DNA from: Paracoccaceae bacterium
GTDB taxonomy: Bacteria; Pseudomonadota; Alphaproteobacteria; Rhodobacterales; Rhodobacteraceae
DNA length: 64,000 nt
Direction: 5' to 3'
Assembly (NCBI GenBank): GCA_014872815.1
Contig: WKFK01000015.1
Span: 682,001-746,000, forward strand
Part shown: positions 28,694 to 36,784 of the stretch, piece after piece
Position numbering within the stretch: the stretch's first letter is position 1
Layout of the letters: each line of letters opens with the position of its first letter
Notes under the pieces: model-generated
Database searches by the model: none
What the model saw: only the letters and a program-made list of their open reading frames with translations
What the model was told of the DNA's origin: nothing
Made by a program: the position numbers and the translations under genes

Positions 28694-30247
28694 TCAAAGG
28701 CCTGCTGAGATGGCGAAGCTCTCCACTGGCTCCTTGACGTTGTGCAGAGAGACAGGCCCAAGCGGCTTGCTGTCAGGGGCGTGTTGTGCCACGCGGCCAG
28801 ACGCCACGATGCGGTGGCCCACGGTTTTGCCGTAGTCACCAAGGCGGGCCGCGATATTAGCAGGGCGGCCAATCACGGTGAAATCCAACCGTTCCTGAGA
28901 GCCAACGTTGCCATAGGTGACCTGTCCGTAGCAGATGCCAATCGAGCATTCACAACAGCGGTTCGGATCCTCCTCGCGTAGTTCCGCCAGCTTGGCCACA
29001 ATCTCGCGCGCGGCTTGTAACGCCTCGGCGCCCGCATCGGTGCCATCCTCGGTGTCGGGGAAGACTGCGAGCACAGCGTCGCCGATGAATTTCAACACCT
29101 CGCCGCCGTGGGCATGTACAATCGAAGACGTCGTATCAAAGAACGTGTTGAGCAGCTCGATGTAGTCCTTGCGTCCCAATTCCTCTTCCAGTCGGGTCGA
29201 GCCACGCAGATCGCAGAACATGATCGCCGCGTCGATGTCATCGCCATCACCACGTCGGATTTCGCCCCCCAGAACCCGCGCTCCGGTGCGGCGGCCAACA
29301 TAGGTCTCCAACAGCGACTGCGCGTTTTCTTTCTGGGTAAACACCTCAAAGAAGCGACTGATCACAGTGGAGACTTCAAAGATCAGGCCTAGATTGGCGG
29401 TGGTAAACCCTTCGGGATGGTCGCTGGTCAGGGTCAGCACGTTGATCTGCCCATCGCTAAAGAATAGGGGCATCGCCACATAATCCGTCGCGCCTTCGGC
29501 TTTCAGGTCTTCCATCACGGGAAACTGCATCTCTGATTTGGCGCAGGTGAGTTTCTGCCGCACGCCCCCAAGTCCTTGCGAGACATAGCTCAATGGGCTG
29601 TTTTTGAAGGACGGGTGATCGTAAAGCTCATAAGACGGCGCAAAGGTGGTGATTTCGTCTTCGTCGCGTTTCCAGATATAGTTTTTCCCGGCAATCATCG
29701 GGTGCAGCGACCAGATCATCGCGCTCATCCGCGACACAGCGATGCCGTGCTCCACCATCTTTTTGCCAAGCGCGCCAATAAAGTCTTCAGGTGTGGTTTC
29801 AAACGCCGCCCCGCGCATCAGCCAATCCACCAACGGGCCAGTGATATTGCCATCCGCCACCGGGTCCAGTTCCACGCCGCCAAGGTCAAACTCCACCTGC
29901 GCACCGGGCATAAAGCCGATATGACCGTTGATCGCACGGCTCTCTGGCATGGCGTCGTCGTAACACCAGACGCCGTTGTAGATGGTCTCACCATCCAGCA
30001 GCAAGTCGTGATAACGCGCCGTGCCTTTAAACGGGCAGAAGGTCTGCAACTCGGTCTCATCCGACAGGGGCGCCAGGATGTCTTCTCTCGGGATATAGAT
30101 CTGCGGCGCCAGCCGGGTCTCATACATCACCTTGGCATTGGTGCTTTCGGCCAGAACCTGCCCGTCGCGCAACACCCTTACGGTGGAGGCAATGGGTTTG
30201 ATCTCAAGCCCGTAGCCCGCATTGGCGCCAAAACGTGAACCTTCCAT
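28694..30247 (-). CDS. DUF427-class III adenylate/guanylate cyclase fusion
   Basis: The 517-residue product has three parts. Residues about 20-115 match DUF427 (PF04248): VRVLRDGQVLAEST, IYIPREDILAPL, CPFKGTARYH and VWCYDDAMPE. The middle (about 130-330) looks like a sensory region with a GAF-like end (FFSDGQINVLTLTSD). The C-terminal 180 residues are a class III cyclase catalytic domain with metal Asp in IMFCDLRGST, KFIGDAVLAVF and FTVIGRPANIAARL. The Lys and Thr at the base-selecting positions suggest ATP as substrate. Start ATG with AAGGA upstream. No transmembrane segment is seen, so it is a soluble cyclase. Such a fusion is uncommon; the DUF427 ligand is unknown. Confidence 0.88.
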   Translation of the reverse strand: MEGSRFGANAGYGLEIKPIASTVRVLRDGQVLAESTNAKVMYETRLAPQIYIPREDILAPLSDETELQTFCPFKGTARYHDLLLDGETIYNGVWCYDDAMPESRAINGHIGFMPGAQVEFDLGGVELDPVADGNITGPLVDWLMRGAAFETTPEDFIGALGKKMVEHGIAVSRMSAMIWSLHPMIAGKNYIWKRDEDEITTFAPSYELYDHPSFKNSPLSYVSQGLGGVRQKLTCAKSEMQFPVMEDLKAEGATDYVAMPLFFSDGQINVLTLTSDHPEGFTTANLGLIFEVSTVISRFFEVFTQKENAQSLLETYVGRRTGARVLGGEIRRGDGDDIDAAIMFCDLRGSTRLEEELGRKDYIELLNTFFDTTSSIVHAHGGEVLKFIGDAVLAVFPDTEDGTDAGAEALQAAREIVAKLAELREEDPNRCCECSIGICYGQVTYGNVGSQERLDFTVIGRPANIAARLGDYGKTVGHRIVASGRVAQHAPDSKPLGPVSLHNVKEPVESFAISAGL

Positions 30248-30360
30248 GCCCTGATCCTTCCCTGATCGTCACCCCGTCACGTAGTGTCCACTATGTGGGG
30301 AGTGAACAAAAGGCAAACAAGAGGGGGTGTGGCACATCGAGTACTTGTGCGCTGCACCTG

Positions 30361-31065
30361 TCAGAGCACTTCTATCACATCCTTGTCGATTGAGAGCACA
30401 TAGCCTTTGCGCGCGATGTTTTTGACCAAAAGCTGGCTCACCATTTGATTGCCCAGCGAATCCCGCAGACGTTTGATGCGCGTTGCACCAGCGGCCTCTT
30501 CACAATCGGTGGCGGGTTTGCCAGAGATCATGCTTTCCAGCTCAATGCCTGACAAAACATCATCGTCCATACGTGCCTCAGCCAAAACCGAAAGCGTTTC
30601 CATCGCCGCGTCGGTCAGCTTGAAGCCCATCTCATTGAGGTACACAGTTTTCTCTTCACGGCTGACAATCAGCGAAGTCACCTGAATGCCTGCGCGTTCA
30701 ATCTGCGCCATGCGGCGGTTCATGGTGATCAGACCGACAAGAAACACAAGCGCGGCAATCATCATGCCGGTTGCGAAGACCAGCAGCACCAAAATCACCA
30801 TCCGGTAGCTGGCGAGCGTGTCTGCAAAAGCGGTGCCGGATTGCGCAAGAATCTCAAGAAGTTTGATGTCCGCCTGACCGGTCAGATCGTCGTTGGCCAG
30901 AAACAGCGCCTCAACACGGGCGTTGAACGCATTGGCATCCGGCAAGGTCAGCAGAAGTAGCGCCGCACAGGCCAAAAGGATCAGGACAATTGCCCCAATC
31001 CCCAATGCCACGATCCGCCCACCGCTGCGCCGCGTTTCAATAACGGAGGTAGAATTGTCCTGCAC
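30361..31065 (-). CDS. Membrane-anchored winged-helix protein
   Basis: This protein of about 234 residues has two transmembrane helices (VALGIGAIVLILLACAALLL near 18-40 and VILVLLVFATGMMIAALVFL near 90-112) around a loop of about 50 residues. The cytoplasmic C-terminal domain looks like an OmpR/ToxR-type winged helix (LNEMGFKLTDAAMETL, then TRIKRLRDSLGNQMVSQLLV and ARKGYVLSI). This suggests a one-component membrane-bound transcription regulator with the DNA-binding domain at the C-terminus, opposite to ToxR/CadC. The GTG at 31065 with AAGGA 6 bases upstream is preferred over a TTG at 31098. It overlaps the end of the preceding small gene by 29 bases, which suggests coupling. Confidence 0.75.
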   Translation of the reverse strand: MQDNSTSVIETRRSGGRIVALGIGAIVLILLACAALLLLTLPDANAFNARVEALFLANDDLTGQADIKLLEILAQSGTAFADTLASYRMVILVLLVFATGMMIAALVFLVGLITMNRRMAQIERAGIQVTSLIVSREEKTVYLNEMGFKLTDAAMETLSVLAEARMDDDVLSGIELESMISGKPATDCEEAAGATRIKRLRDSLGNQMVSQLLVKNIARKGYVLSIDKDVIEVL

Positions 31066-31339
31066 TGTCTTCCTTTCCGGAGAGCTCTGAGGCGTCAAAC
31101 ACCGAGAGCACGTTTAACAAGGTCCATCCGTCTTTCCCAATACGGGCGGCAACTTCTTGCCTTGCGGAACCGGCATCACAGCCGTTTTTGAGATCGATCA
31201 CACCGTAATGCAGGCGCAACGGCGCGTCTTTCTTGGCTTTGTAGTCGGCATAGCAATCGGCCGCATGCGCCGCACCGGGCGCAGCGAGAGTCGCGACGAG
31301 TGCGCCGATGCAAAGGCTATATGTCATGAGCTGTTTCAT
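31037..31339 (-). CDS. Small secreted protein of unknown function
   Basis: This 100-residue product has a clear Sec signal peptide (MTYSLCIGALVATLAAPGAA, cleavage AHA-AD). The mature part of about 73 residues has two cysteines (DCYADYKAKK and KNGCDAGSAR) that could form a disulfide, with IGKDGWTLLNVLSVFD near the end. Related short periplasmic proteins are common in roseobacters. The ATG at 31339 is the only start that gives the signal peptide; the much longer upstream reading frame lies antisense to rnhB and is not real. It overlaps the following membrane regulator gene. Confidence 0.75.
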   Translation of the reverse strand: MKQLMTYSLCIGALVATLAAPGAAHAADCYADYKAKKDAPLRLHYGVIDLKNGCDAGSARQEVAARIGKDGWTLLNVLSVFDASELSGKEDSAGQFYLRY

Positions 31340-31507
31340 GAGCAGACCTTGGCGCAAAGACCGCCTGTTATTCAATAACCAAGTTGGTTTGAGTGCATGA
31401 TATCTTATAGCAAGGTGCTGATATTGTGAGATTTTTGGAGTTGCGACGAAAACGGATGGGCAAACCGGCGCACAGGCTGGACAACATTCAAAAAACAGGA
31501 CTTCGCC

Positions 31508-31942
31508 ATGACTTCCAAGACGTTTATCGCCTCCGTACTGAGTATCGCTATTATCATCACCGGCGCCACAGCGCCCCGTGCCAATGCGATGGATGAGGAT
31601 GCCGTCGCCGCGTTGCTTTTTGGTGTGACCGCGCTGGCCGTGATTGGGGCCGCCGTGGCGGACAGCAAGAAGTCTGAACCCGCGCCTGTGGTGTCCAAGC
31701 CAGTGACAAAACCGAAGCCAAAGAAAAAAGCGTGGTTGCCGAGCCACTGTGCCAAACGGTTTGAAGCCAAGAATGGACGCATCATCCAAGGCTACGGCCA
31801 ACGTTGCTTGTTCCGGGCCCAATACCCGGCCTACCGCCTGCCAGAGCAGTGCTACTTCAAGCGTAAAGGCGTGAATGGCCGGATCGCGGGTTACCGCAGC
31901 CAGTGCCTGAGCAAGAACGGCTACAAGGTGGTTTGGCGCTGA
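31508..31942 (+). CDS. Small secreted Cys-containing basic protein of unknown function
   Basis: This 144-residue product has an N-terminal signal peptide (IASVLSIAIIITGATAPRA), a second hydrophobic stretch (AALLFGVTALAVIGAAVA), a Pro/Lys-rich linker (VSKPVTKPKPKKK) and a basic C-terminal domain with four cysteines (SHCAKRF, QRCLFR, EQCYFK, SQCLSK). The repeated spacing of C...R...Y suggests two disulfide-linked halves. The start ATG has AGGA upstream, and an intrinsic terminator follows 53 bases after the stop. It diverges from the other small secreted protein gene. I do not recognise a characterised family. Confidence 0.75.
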   Translation: MTSKTFIASVLSIAIIITGATAPRANAMDEDAVAALLFGVTALAVIGAAVADSKKSEPAPVVSKPVTKPKPKKKAWLPSHCAKRFEAKNGRIIQGYGQRCLFRAQYPAYRLPEQCYFKRKGVNGRIAGYRSQCLSKNGYKVVWR

Positions 31943-31994
31943 TCTGATCCCCACCATCGAGCGGTGTGCAAGCCGACAGTCAGATCGGTAACTG

Positions 31995-32026
31995 GCCGGG
32001 TAGACGAGGGGCTGCCCGGCTTTTTT
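31995..32026 (+). terminator. Rho-independent terminator
   Basis: The stem GCCGGGTAG / CTGCCCGGC (one G-U pair) with an 8-base loop is followed by six T. It lies after the small secreted protein gene and just before rnhB, so rnhB must have its own promoter or rely on read-through. Confidence 0.8.
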
Positions 32027-32062
32027 CTTGCCTTTGGCCCCATGGAATGCTTCTCCAAGGAC

Positions 32063-32698
32063 ATGAGAACACTGCCCACAGCCCCCGACTTTTCCCTTGA
32101 AGAAGCTGCCTATGCCCGTGGTCTGAGCCGCGTGGCGGGAGTGGACGAAGTGGGCCGGGGGCCTTTGGCGGGACCTGTGACCGCTGCTGCAGTGGTGTTG
32201 GACCCAAACAACATCCCCGCAGGTCTGAACGACTCTAAGAAATTGACCGCCAAACGGCGCGAGGCGCTCACCGAAGAAATCCTGAAAGTGGCCGATGTCT
32301 GCATCGCCCATTGTTCGGTCGAAGAGATCGACGAACACAACATCCTGCGCGCCAGCCACATCGCCATGGAAAGGGCCGTCGCGGGGCTAAGCTCGGCGCC
32401 GGATCACCTGCTGATCGACGGCAATTTGATCCCGTCTGGATTGCAGGTCTCATCCGAAGCAATCGTCAAAGGGGACGCGCGTTCGCTGTCGATTTCTGCT
32501 GCCTCCATCGTGGCAAAAACGGCGCGCGACACCATCATGATGGATTTAGCGCAACAGTTCCCTGGTTACGGATGGGAAACAAACGCCGGATACCCATCCA
32601 AAAAGCACAGAGAGGCGCTGGTCGAACTGGGGGTGACCCCACATCATAGGCGTTCGTTTAAGCCTGTGCACAATATCTTGTATCAAGCGAAAAACTAA
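32063..32698 (+). CDS. rnhB: Ribonuclease HII
   Basis: This protein of about 211 residues cleaves the RNA strand of RNA/DNA hybrids and removes misincorporated ribonucleotides. The signature VAGVDEVGRGPLAGPV carries the first catalytic Asp-Glu pair. Further acidic residues are in DHLLIDGN and in the GDARSLSISAASIVAKTARD block, and GYPSKKHREAL is the conserved C-terminal element. The ATG at 32063 matches the usual family N-terminus; an in-frame ATG at 32042 is possible but neither has a good ribosome-binding site. It lies 100 bases upstream of ccrM, separated by a GANTC-rich promoter region. Confidence 0.93.
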   Translation: MRTLPTAPDFSLEEAAYARGLSRVAGVDEVGRGPLAGPVTAAAVVLDPNNIPAGLNDSKKLTAKRREALTEEILKVADVCIAHCSVEEIDEHNILRASHIAMERAVAGLSSAPDHLLIDGNLIPSGLQVSSEAIVKGDARSLSISAASIVAKTARDTIMMDLAQQFPGYGWETNAGYPSKKHREALVELGVTPHHRRSFKPVHNILYQAKN

Positions 32699-32704
32699 CT
32701 CTCT

Positions 32705-32756
32705 GATTCAAAAAAGAAATTGACGCCGAATCACGTTTGACTCAAACTTATCCACA
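32705..32756 (+). promoter_or_regulatory. ccrM promoter region with three GANTC sites and a DnaA box
   Basis: GATTC (32705-32709), GAATC (32728-32732) and GACTC (32739-32743) are three sites for the CcrM methyltransferase encoded just downstream. TTATCCACA at 32748-32756 matches the DnaA-box consensus exactly. In Caulobacter, GANTC sites in the ccrM promoter make it methylation-sensitive and hence cell-cycle controlled. The clustering here points to the same kind of autoregulation, with a possible DnaA input. No convincing -35/-10 pair or full CtrA site was seen. Confidence 0.7.
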
Positions 32757-32771
32757 TAACGAGCGCACTAA

Positions 32772-33914
<1,143 letters not shown>

Positions 33915-33917
33915 TCT

Positions 33918-34005
33918 GCTTTGCGTTATTCCAAGACCCGGGTCGTCTGTCGCCCTTGCCAGAATGGCAAACCCGCGCACGGACGACCCGGACCCAACGC
34001 AAAGC
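33918..34005 (+). ncRNA. Nested long stem-loop behind ccrM (candidate structured RNA)
   Basis: Starting 4 bases after the ccrM stop, three helices nest. The base helix is GCTTTGCGTT (33918-33927) with AACGCAAAGC (33996-34005), 10 of 10 paired. The middle helix is 33938-33950 with 33979-33991, 13 pairs with one G-U. The apical hairpin is TTGCCA-GAA-TGGCAA (33956-33970). Internal loops of about 10/4 and 5/8 bases separate them. It could be a processed small RNA, a 3'-UTR regulatory element or a small palindromic repeat. I do not recognise an Rfam family. Confidence 0.5.
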
Positions 34006-34051
34006 GCCATGGGGCGCGTCAACTTCCATACCACAGATAACCAATACCGCC

Positions 34052-34086
34052 GGATGCCTGTAGCCGAACTGACTACGCAGGTATCC
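34052..34086 (+). other. Second stem-loop in the ccrM 3' region
   Basis: GGATGCCTG-TAG pairs with CTA-CG-CAGGTATCC, with one G-U pair and a 2-base bulge. It lies between the nested stem-loop and the terminator, so the whole 206-base stretch after ccrM is a chain of three structures. Confidence 0.5.
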
Positions 34087-34092
34087 AGACTT

Positions 34093-34120
34093 CCCCGCCG
34101 CATTCCGGCGGGGTTTTTTT
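34093..34120 (+). terminator. Rho-independent terminator for ccrM and its 3' RNA
   Basis: A perfect 8-base stem, CCCCGCCG / CGGCGGGG, with a 5-base loop is followed by seven T. It lies 179 bases after the ccrM stop and 70 bases before the next gene. Confidence 0.9.
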
Positions 34121-34189
34121 GTCCGGGGCAGGGGGTGTAAGCTGACGTGAGGCCACCTATTTCATCCGAAGACAATGGAGAGCCAGCCA

Positions 34190-35584
34190 ATGGTCGAGCA
34201 GACGCAACAAGACAAGCCGGTGTATTTGGATCGGTTTGAAGATGGTGAGGAGCGCACCGACAGCTATACCGAGGCAGTGCTGGAGCGTCACAAGCGCGAA
34301 GGTCTGGATTTGGCGGTCAAAGCCCGCTGGGTGGCGATGTCCATTATTGGCGTCTTCCTGCTGTTCACCGTGCATTGGCCGGAGGTGTTCTACTATGAAT
34401 TCATCTTATTCTTGCTCTGCGTCAACGGCTGGCTCATTCGTCGTGCCGGACGGGTGGGGCGCTCCAAGCTGGAGCTCTTCCTGATCTTTGTGGATCTCCT
34501 GCTGATGGTTGTTGGCATCATCGGGCCGAACCCGATTGGTCTGGATGACTGGCCGCAGGCGATGCAGTACCGCTTCGGCAATTTTCAATACCTCTTCCTG
34601 ATCTTGGCGATGGGCACCTTGGCCTATTCCTGGCGGACGGTGATTGCGATTGGCACCTGGACGGCTGGTATGTGGGCGGCGGCTTTGGCGCTGTCGATCT
34701 GGCTCACCGATCCGGTGCCGGTGATGAGCGATGCTGTTAAGTTTGCGCTTCCGGGCTGGCCGGACCTCGCGCATATGCTCGACCCGAATAACTTCAATGT
34801 GCGATTGCGCTTTCAGGAGATTGTGGTCTTTCTCTTGGTCGCCATTACGCTGGGCATCTCCATGCGGCGCTTCAATGGGTTGCTTCGATCCAATGCTGCG
34901 CTGGAACGGGAGCGCACGAACCTGTCACGTTACTTCTCTCCCAATGTGGTGGAGGAGTTGAGCCAGAACGACGAGCCGCTCAAGCAAATCCGCTCTCATA
35001 ACATTGCGGTGCTGTTTGTGGATATTGTGGGCTTCACGGAATTTGCGGCCACGCGCAGGCCGGAAGAGGTGATCGAGACCCTTCGCGACTTCCACGGGTT
35101 GATGGAACGTGCTGTGTTTGCCCATGAAGGCACGCTGGACAAATACCTCGGGGACGGGTTGATGGCCACGTTTGGCACGCCCAGCCCGTCTGATCACGAT
35201 GCACAAAACGCGCTGCGCTGTGTGCGGCAGATGATGGCGGATGTGGACGTCTGGAATGACGCGCGCATTGCCAAAGGCCAGCCACCATTGCGCGTTGGAT
35301 TTGGCGCGCACTACGGACCGGCGGTTCTGGCCGACATTGGCGCGAACCGACTGGAATTTGCCGTGGTCGGTAACACCGTGAATGTCGCCTCCCGTCTGGA
35401 AAGTATGACGCGGGGTTTGAACGCCCGACTGGTGATCAGCGACGGTATGCGGGCTGAAGTGCTCAAAGAGGGCGGCGACGAATGCCTGGATGGGCTTCAG
35501 AAGTTCACGGATCAGGACATACGTGGTGTGGCAGAAAAGCTGACCGTCTGGGCCTTTGAGCGGCCTGACGACCACGGCGTCTGA
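34190..35584 (+). CDS. Membrane-bound class III nucleotidyl cyclase
   Basis: The product is about 464 residues. The N-terminal half has roughly six transmembrane helices (for example VAMSIIGVFLLFTVHW and FLIFVDLLLMVVGIIG). The C-terminal 200 residues are a class III cyclase domain: metal Asp in VLFVDIVGFTEF, KYLGDGLMATFG, then FAVVGNTVNVASRLES. The residue before VVGNTVN that is normally Asp or Thr and reads adenine is Ala here, so substrate use is less certain, although metal and transition-state residues are intact. The ATG at 34190 has GGAG 9 bases upstream; an in-frame ATG at 34175 has only a weak site. It converges with alkB, with 3 bases between stops. Confidence 0.9.
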   Translation: MVEQTQQDKPVYLDRFEDGEERTDSYTEAVLERHKREGLDLAVKARWVAMSIIGVFLLFTVHWPEVFYYEFILFLLCVNGWLIRRAGRVGRSKLELFLIFVDLLLMVVGIIGPNPIGLDDWPQAMQYRFGNFQYLFLILAMGTLAYSWRTVIAIGTWTAGMWAAALALSIWLTDPVPVMSDAVKFALPGWPDLAHMLDPNNFNVRLRFQEIVVFLLVAITLGISMRRFNGLLRSNAALERERTNLSRYFSPNVVEELSQNDEPLKQIRSHNIAVLFVDIVGFTEFAATRRPEEVIETLRDFHGLMERAVFAHEGTLDKYLGDGLMATFGTPSPSDHDAQNALRCVRQMMADVDVWNDARIAKGQPPLRVGFGAHYGPAVLADIGANRLEFAVVGNTVNVASRLESMTRGLNARLVISDGMRAEVLKEGGDECLDGLQKFTDQDIRGVAEKLTVWAFERPDDHGV

Positions 35585-35587
35585 TCC

Positions 35588-36721
35588 TTATCGCGGCATC
35601 GGGTTTTTGGCCTTGTTGTAGGGCTGCCAGTTGGTGATTTCCGGATAATACATATCCCGCCATTTGCGTACGCGCGGGTTCATCACCTTTTTCCAAACGG
35701 GCGGGATCATCGCGGCGATTGTCATGATTGGATAGCCAAAGGGCAGCTGCGGGGCCTCGGCATCCGTGTAGTTCTGCAAGAGAGGAAAGCGGCGGTCCGG
35801 CTTGTAGTGGTGGTCTGAGTGGCGCTGCAAATTGATGAGCAGCCAGTTGGAGGCTTTGTGGGCGGCGTTCCAGCTGTGATGGGGTTTTACATGCTCATAT
35901 TTGCCTTCGCCCTGATGTTTGCGCGTCAGTCCGTAGTGCTCCACATAGTTCACCAGTTCCAGCTGCCAAATCGCGATCCATGCCTGCCAGATGAAGAGCG
36001 CGACGCCCAGCCATCCGCCAATCAACAACGCCAACAACAACATCCCGGTTTGTAGCGCCCAGTAGCGAAAGAACGGGTTGGACAGGTCGGTCCATGGCAG
36101 GCTCTTGCGGGCCAGCATGTCTTTCTCTGCTTTGAAGGACGACTTGAGCGACCCAATCAACACGCGCGGGAAGAAGCGGTGGAAGCCTTCGTTGTAACGC
36201 GCCGTAACCGGGTCACGCGGCGTGCCAACATAGCGATGATGCACCAAGAGATGCTCGCTGCGGAAATGCGAATAGAGCACCATCGCCAGCAAAATATCCC
36301 CGAGCCAGCGCTCTCCCTTCGGCTTTTGGTGCATCAGCTCATGGCTGTAGTTGATGCCAATGGTGCCGCTAATGACGCCAACGCCAAAGAACAGTCCAAT
36401 AAGCGCGCCGGTGCTGAGGTGATCTGCCCGCGTGGCATAAAAAATCAAACCAAAGATCGTAAGGAACTGCACAGGCGCCCAGATCAGCGTAACCAATTGA
36501 TACCACTTAAGTTGGTCATCGCTTGTGTCCAGATCCGCGTTCTCAAGATTGAGCCCGGTGACTGCGTCCAAAGCGGCAAAGAGATACCATGTAGTGATCG
36601 GCACCAGCAGCACCCACCATCCGCCCAATCCGGCGGTGATCCACACCAGTGGGATCAAAAGTAGAGAGCACCAAAAGGGCAACGCGCTGGTGAACTTGGC
36701 AACTTGGGAGGAGGCGATCAT
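35588..36721 (-). CDS. alkB: Alkane 1-monooxygenase (AlkB-type di-iron membrane hydroxylase)
   Basis: This integral membrane protein of about 377 residues has the AlkB histidine boxes HELMHQK, EHLLVHHRYVGT (HxxxHH), NYVEHYGL (HYG) and LQRHSDHH, which bind the two irons. It hydroxylates the terminal methyl of medium-chain alkanes using electrons from rubredoxin. Six hydrophobic segments surround the boxes. The ATG at 36721 has AGGA 9 bases upstream and is preferred over a GTG at 36727. No rubredoxin or rubredoxin reductase gene is next to it, so the electron partners must be encoded elsewhere. It stands alone between a cyclase gene and mutY. Confidence 0.93.
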   Translation of the reverse strand: MIASSQVAKFTSALPFWCSLLLIPLVWITAGLGGWWVLLVPITTWYLFAALDAVTGLNLENADLDTSDDQLKWYQLVTLIWAPVQFLTIFGLIFYATRADHLSTGALIGLFFGVGVISGTIGINYSHELMHQKPKGERWLGDILLAMVLYSHFRSEHLLVHHRYVGTPRDPVTARYNEGFHRFFPRVLIGSLKSSFKAEKDMLARKSLPWTDLSNPFFRYWALQTGMLLLALLIGGWLGVALFIWQAWIAIWQLELVNYVEHYGLTRKHQGEGKYEHVKPHHSWNAAHKASNWLLINLQRHSDHHYKPDRRFPLLQNYTDAEAPQLPFGYPIMTIAAMIPPVWKKVMNPRVRKWRDMYYPEITNWQPYNKAKNPMPR

Positions 36722-36784
36722 GATCACAGTCCTTTGACTTCATTGCGCAAACTATGCGGCGAAGCGGCCGCCAGTGCAATGAGG

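Noticed and set aside
31037-32359. A 440-codon minus-strand frame running across rnhB
   Set aside because: Only its last 100 codons, from the ATG at 31339, form a credible signal-peptide protein. The rest is antisense to rnhB and a terminator lies within it.
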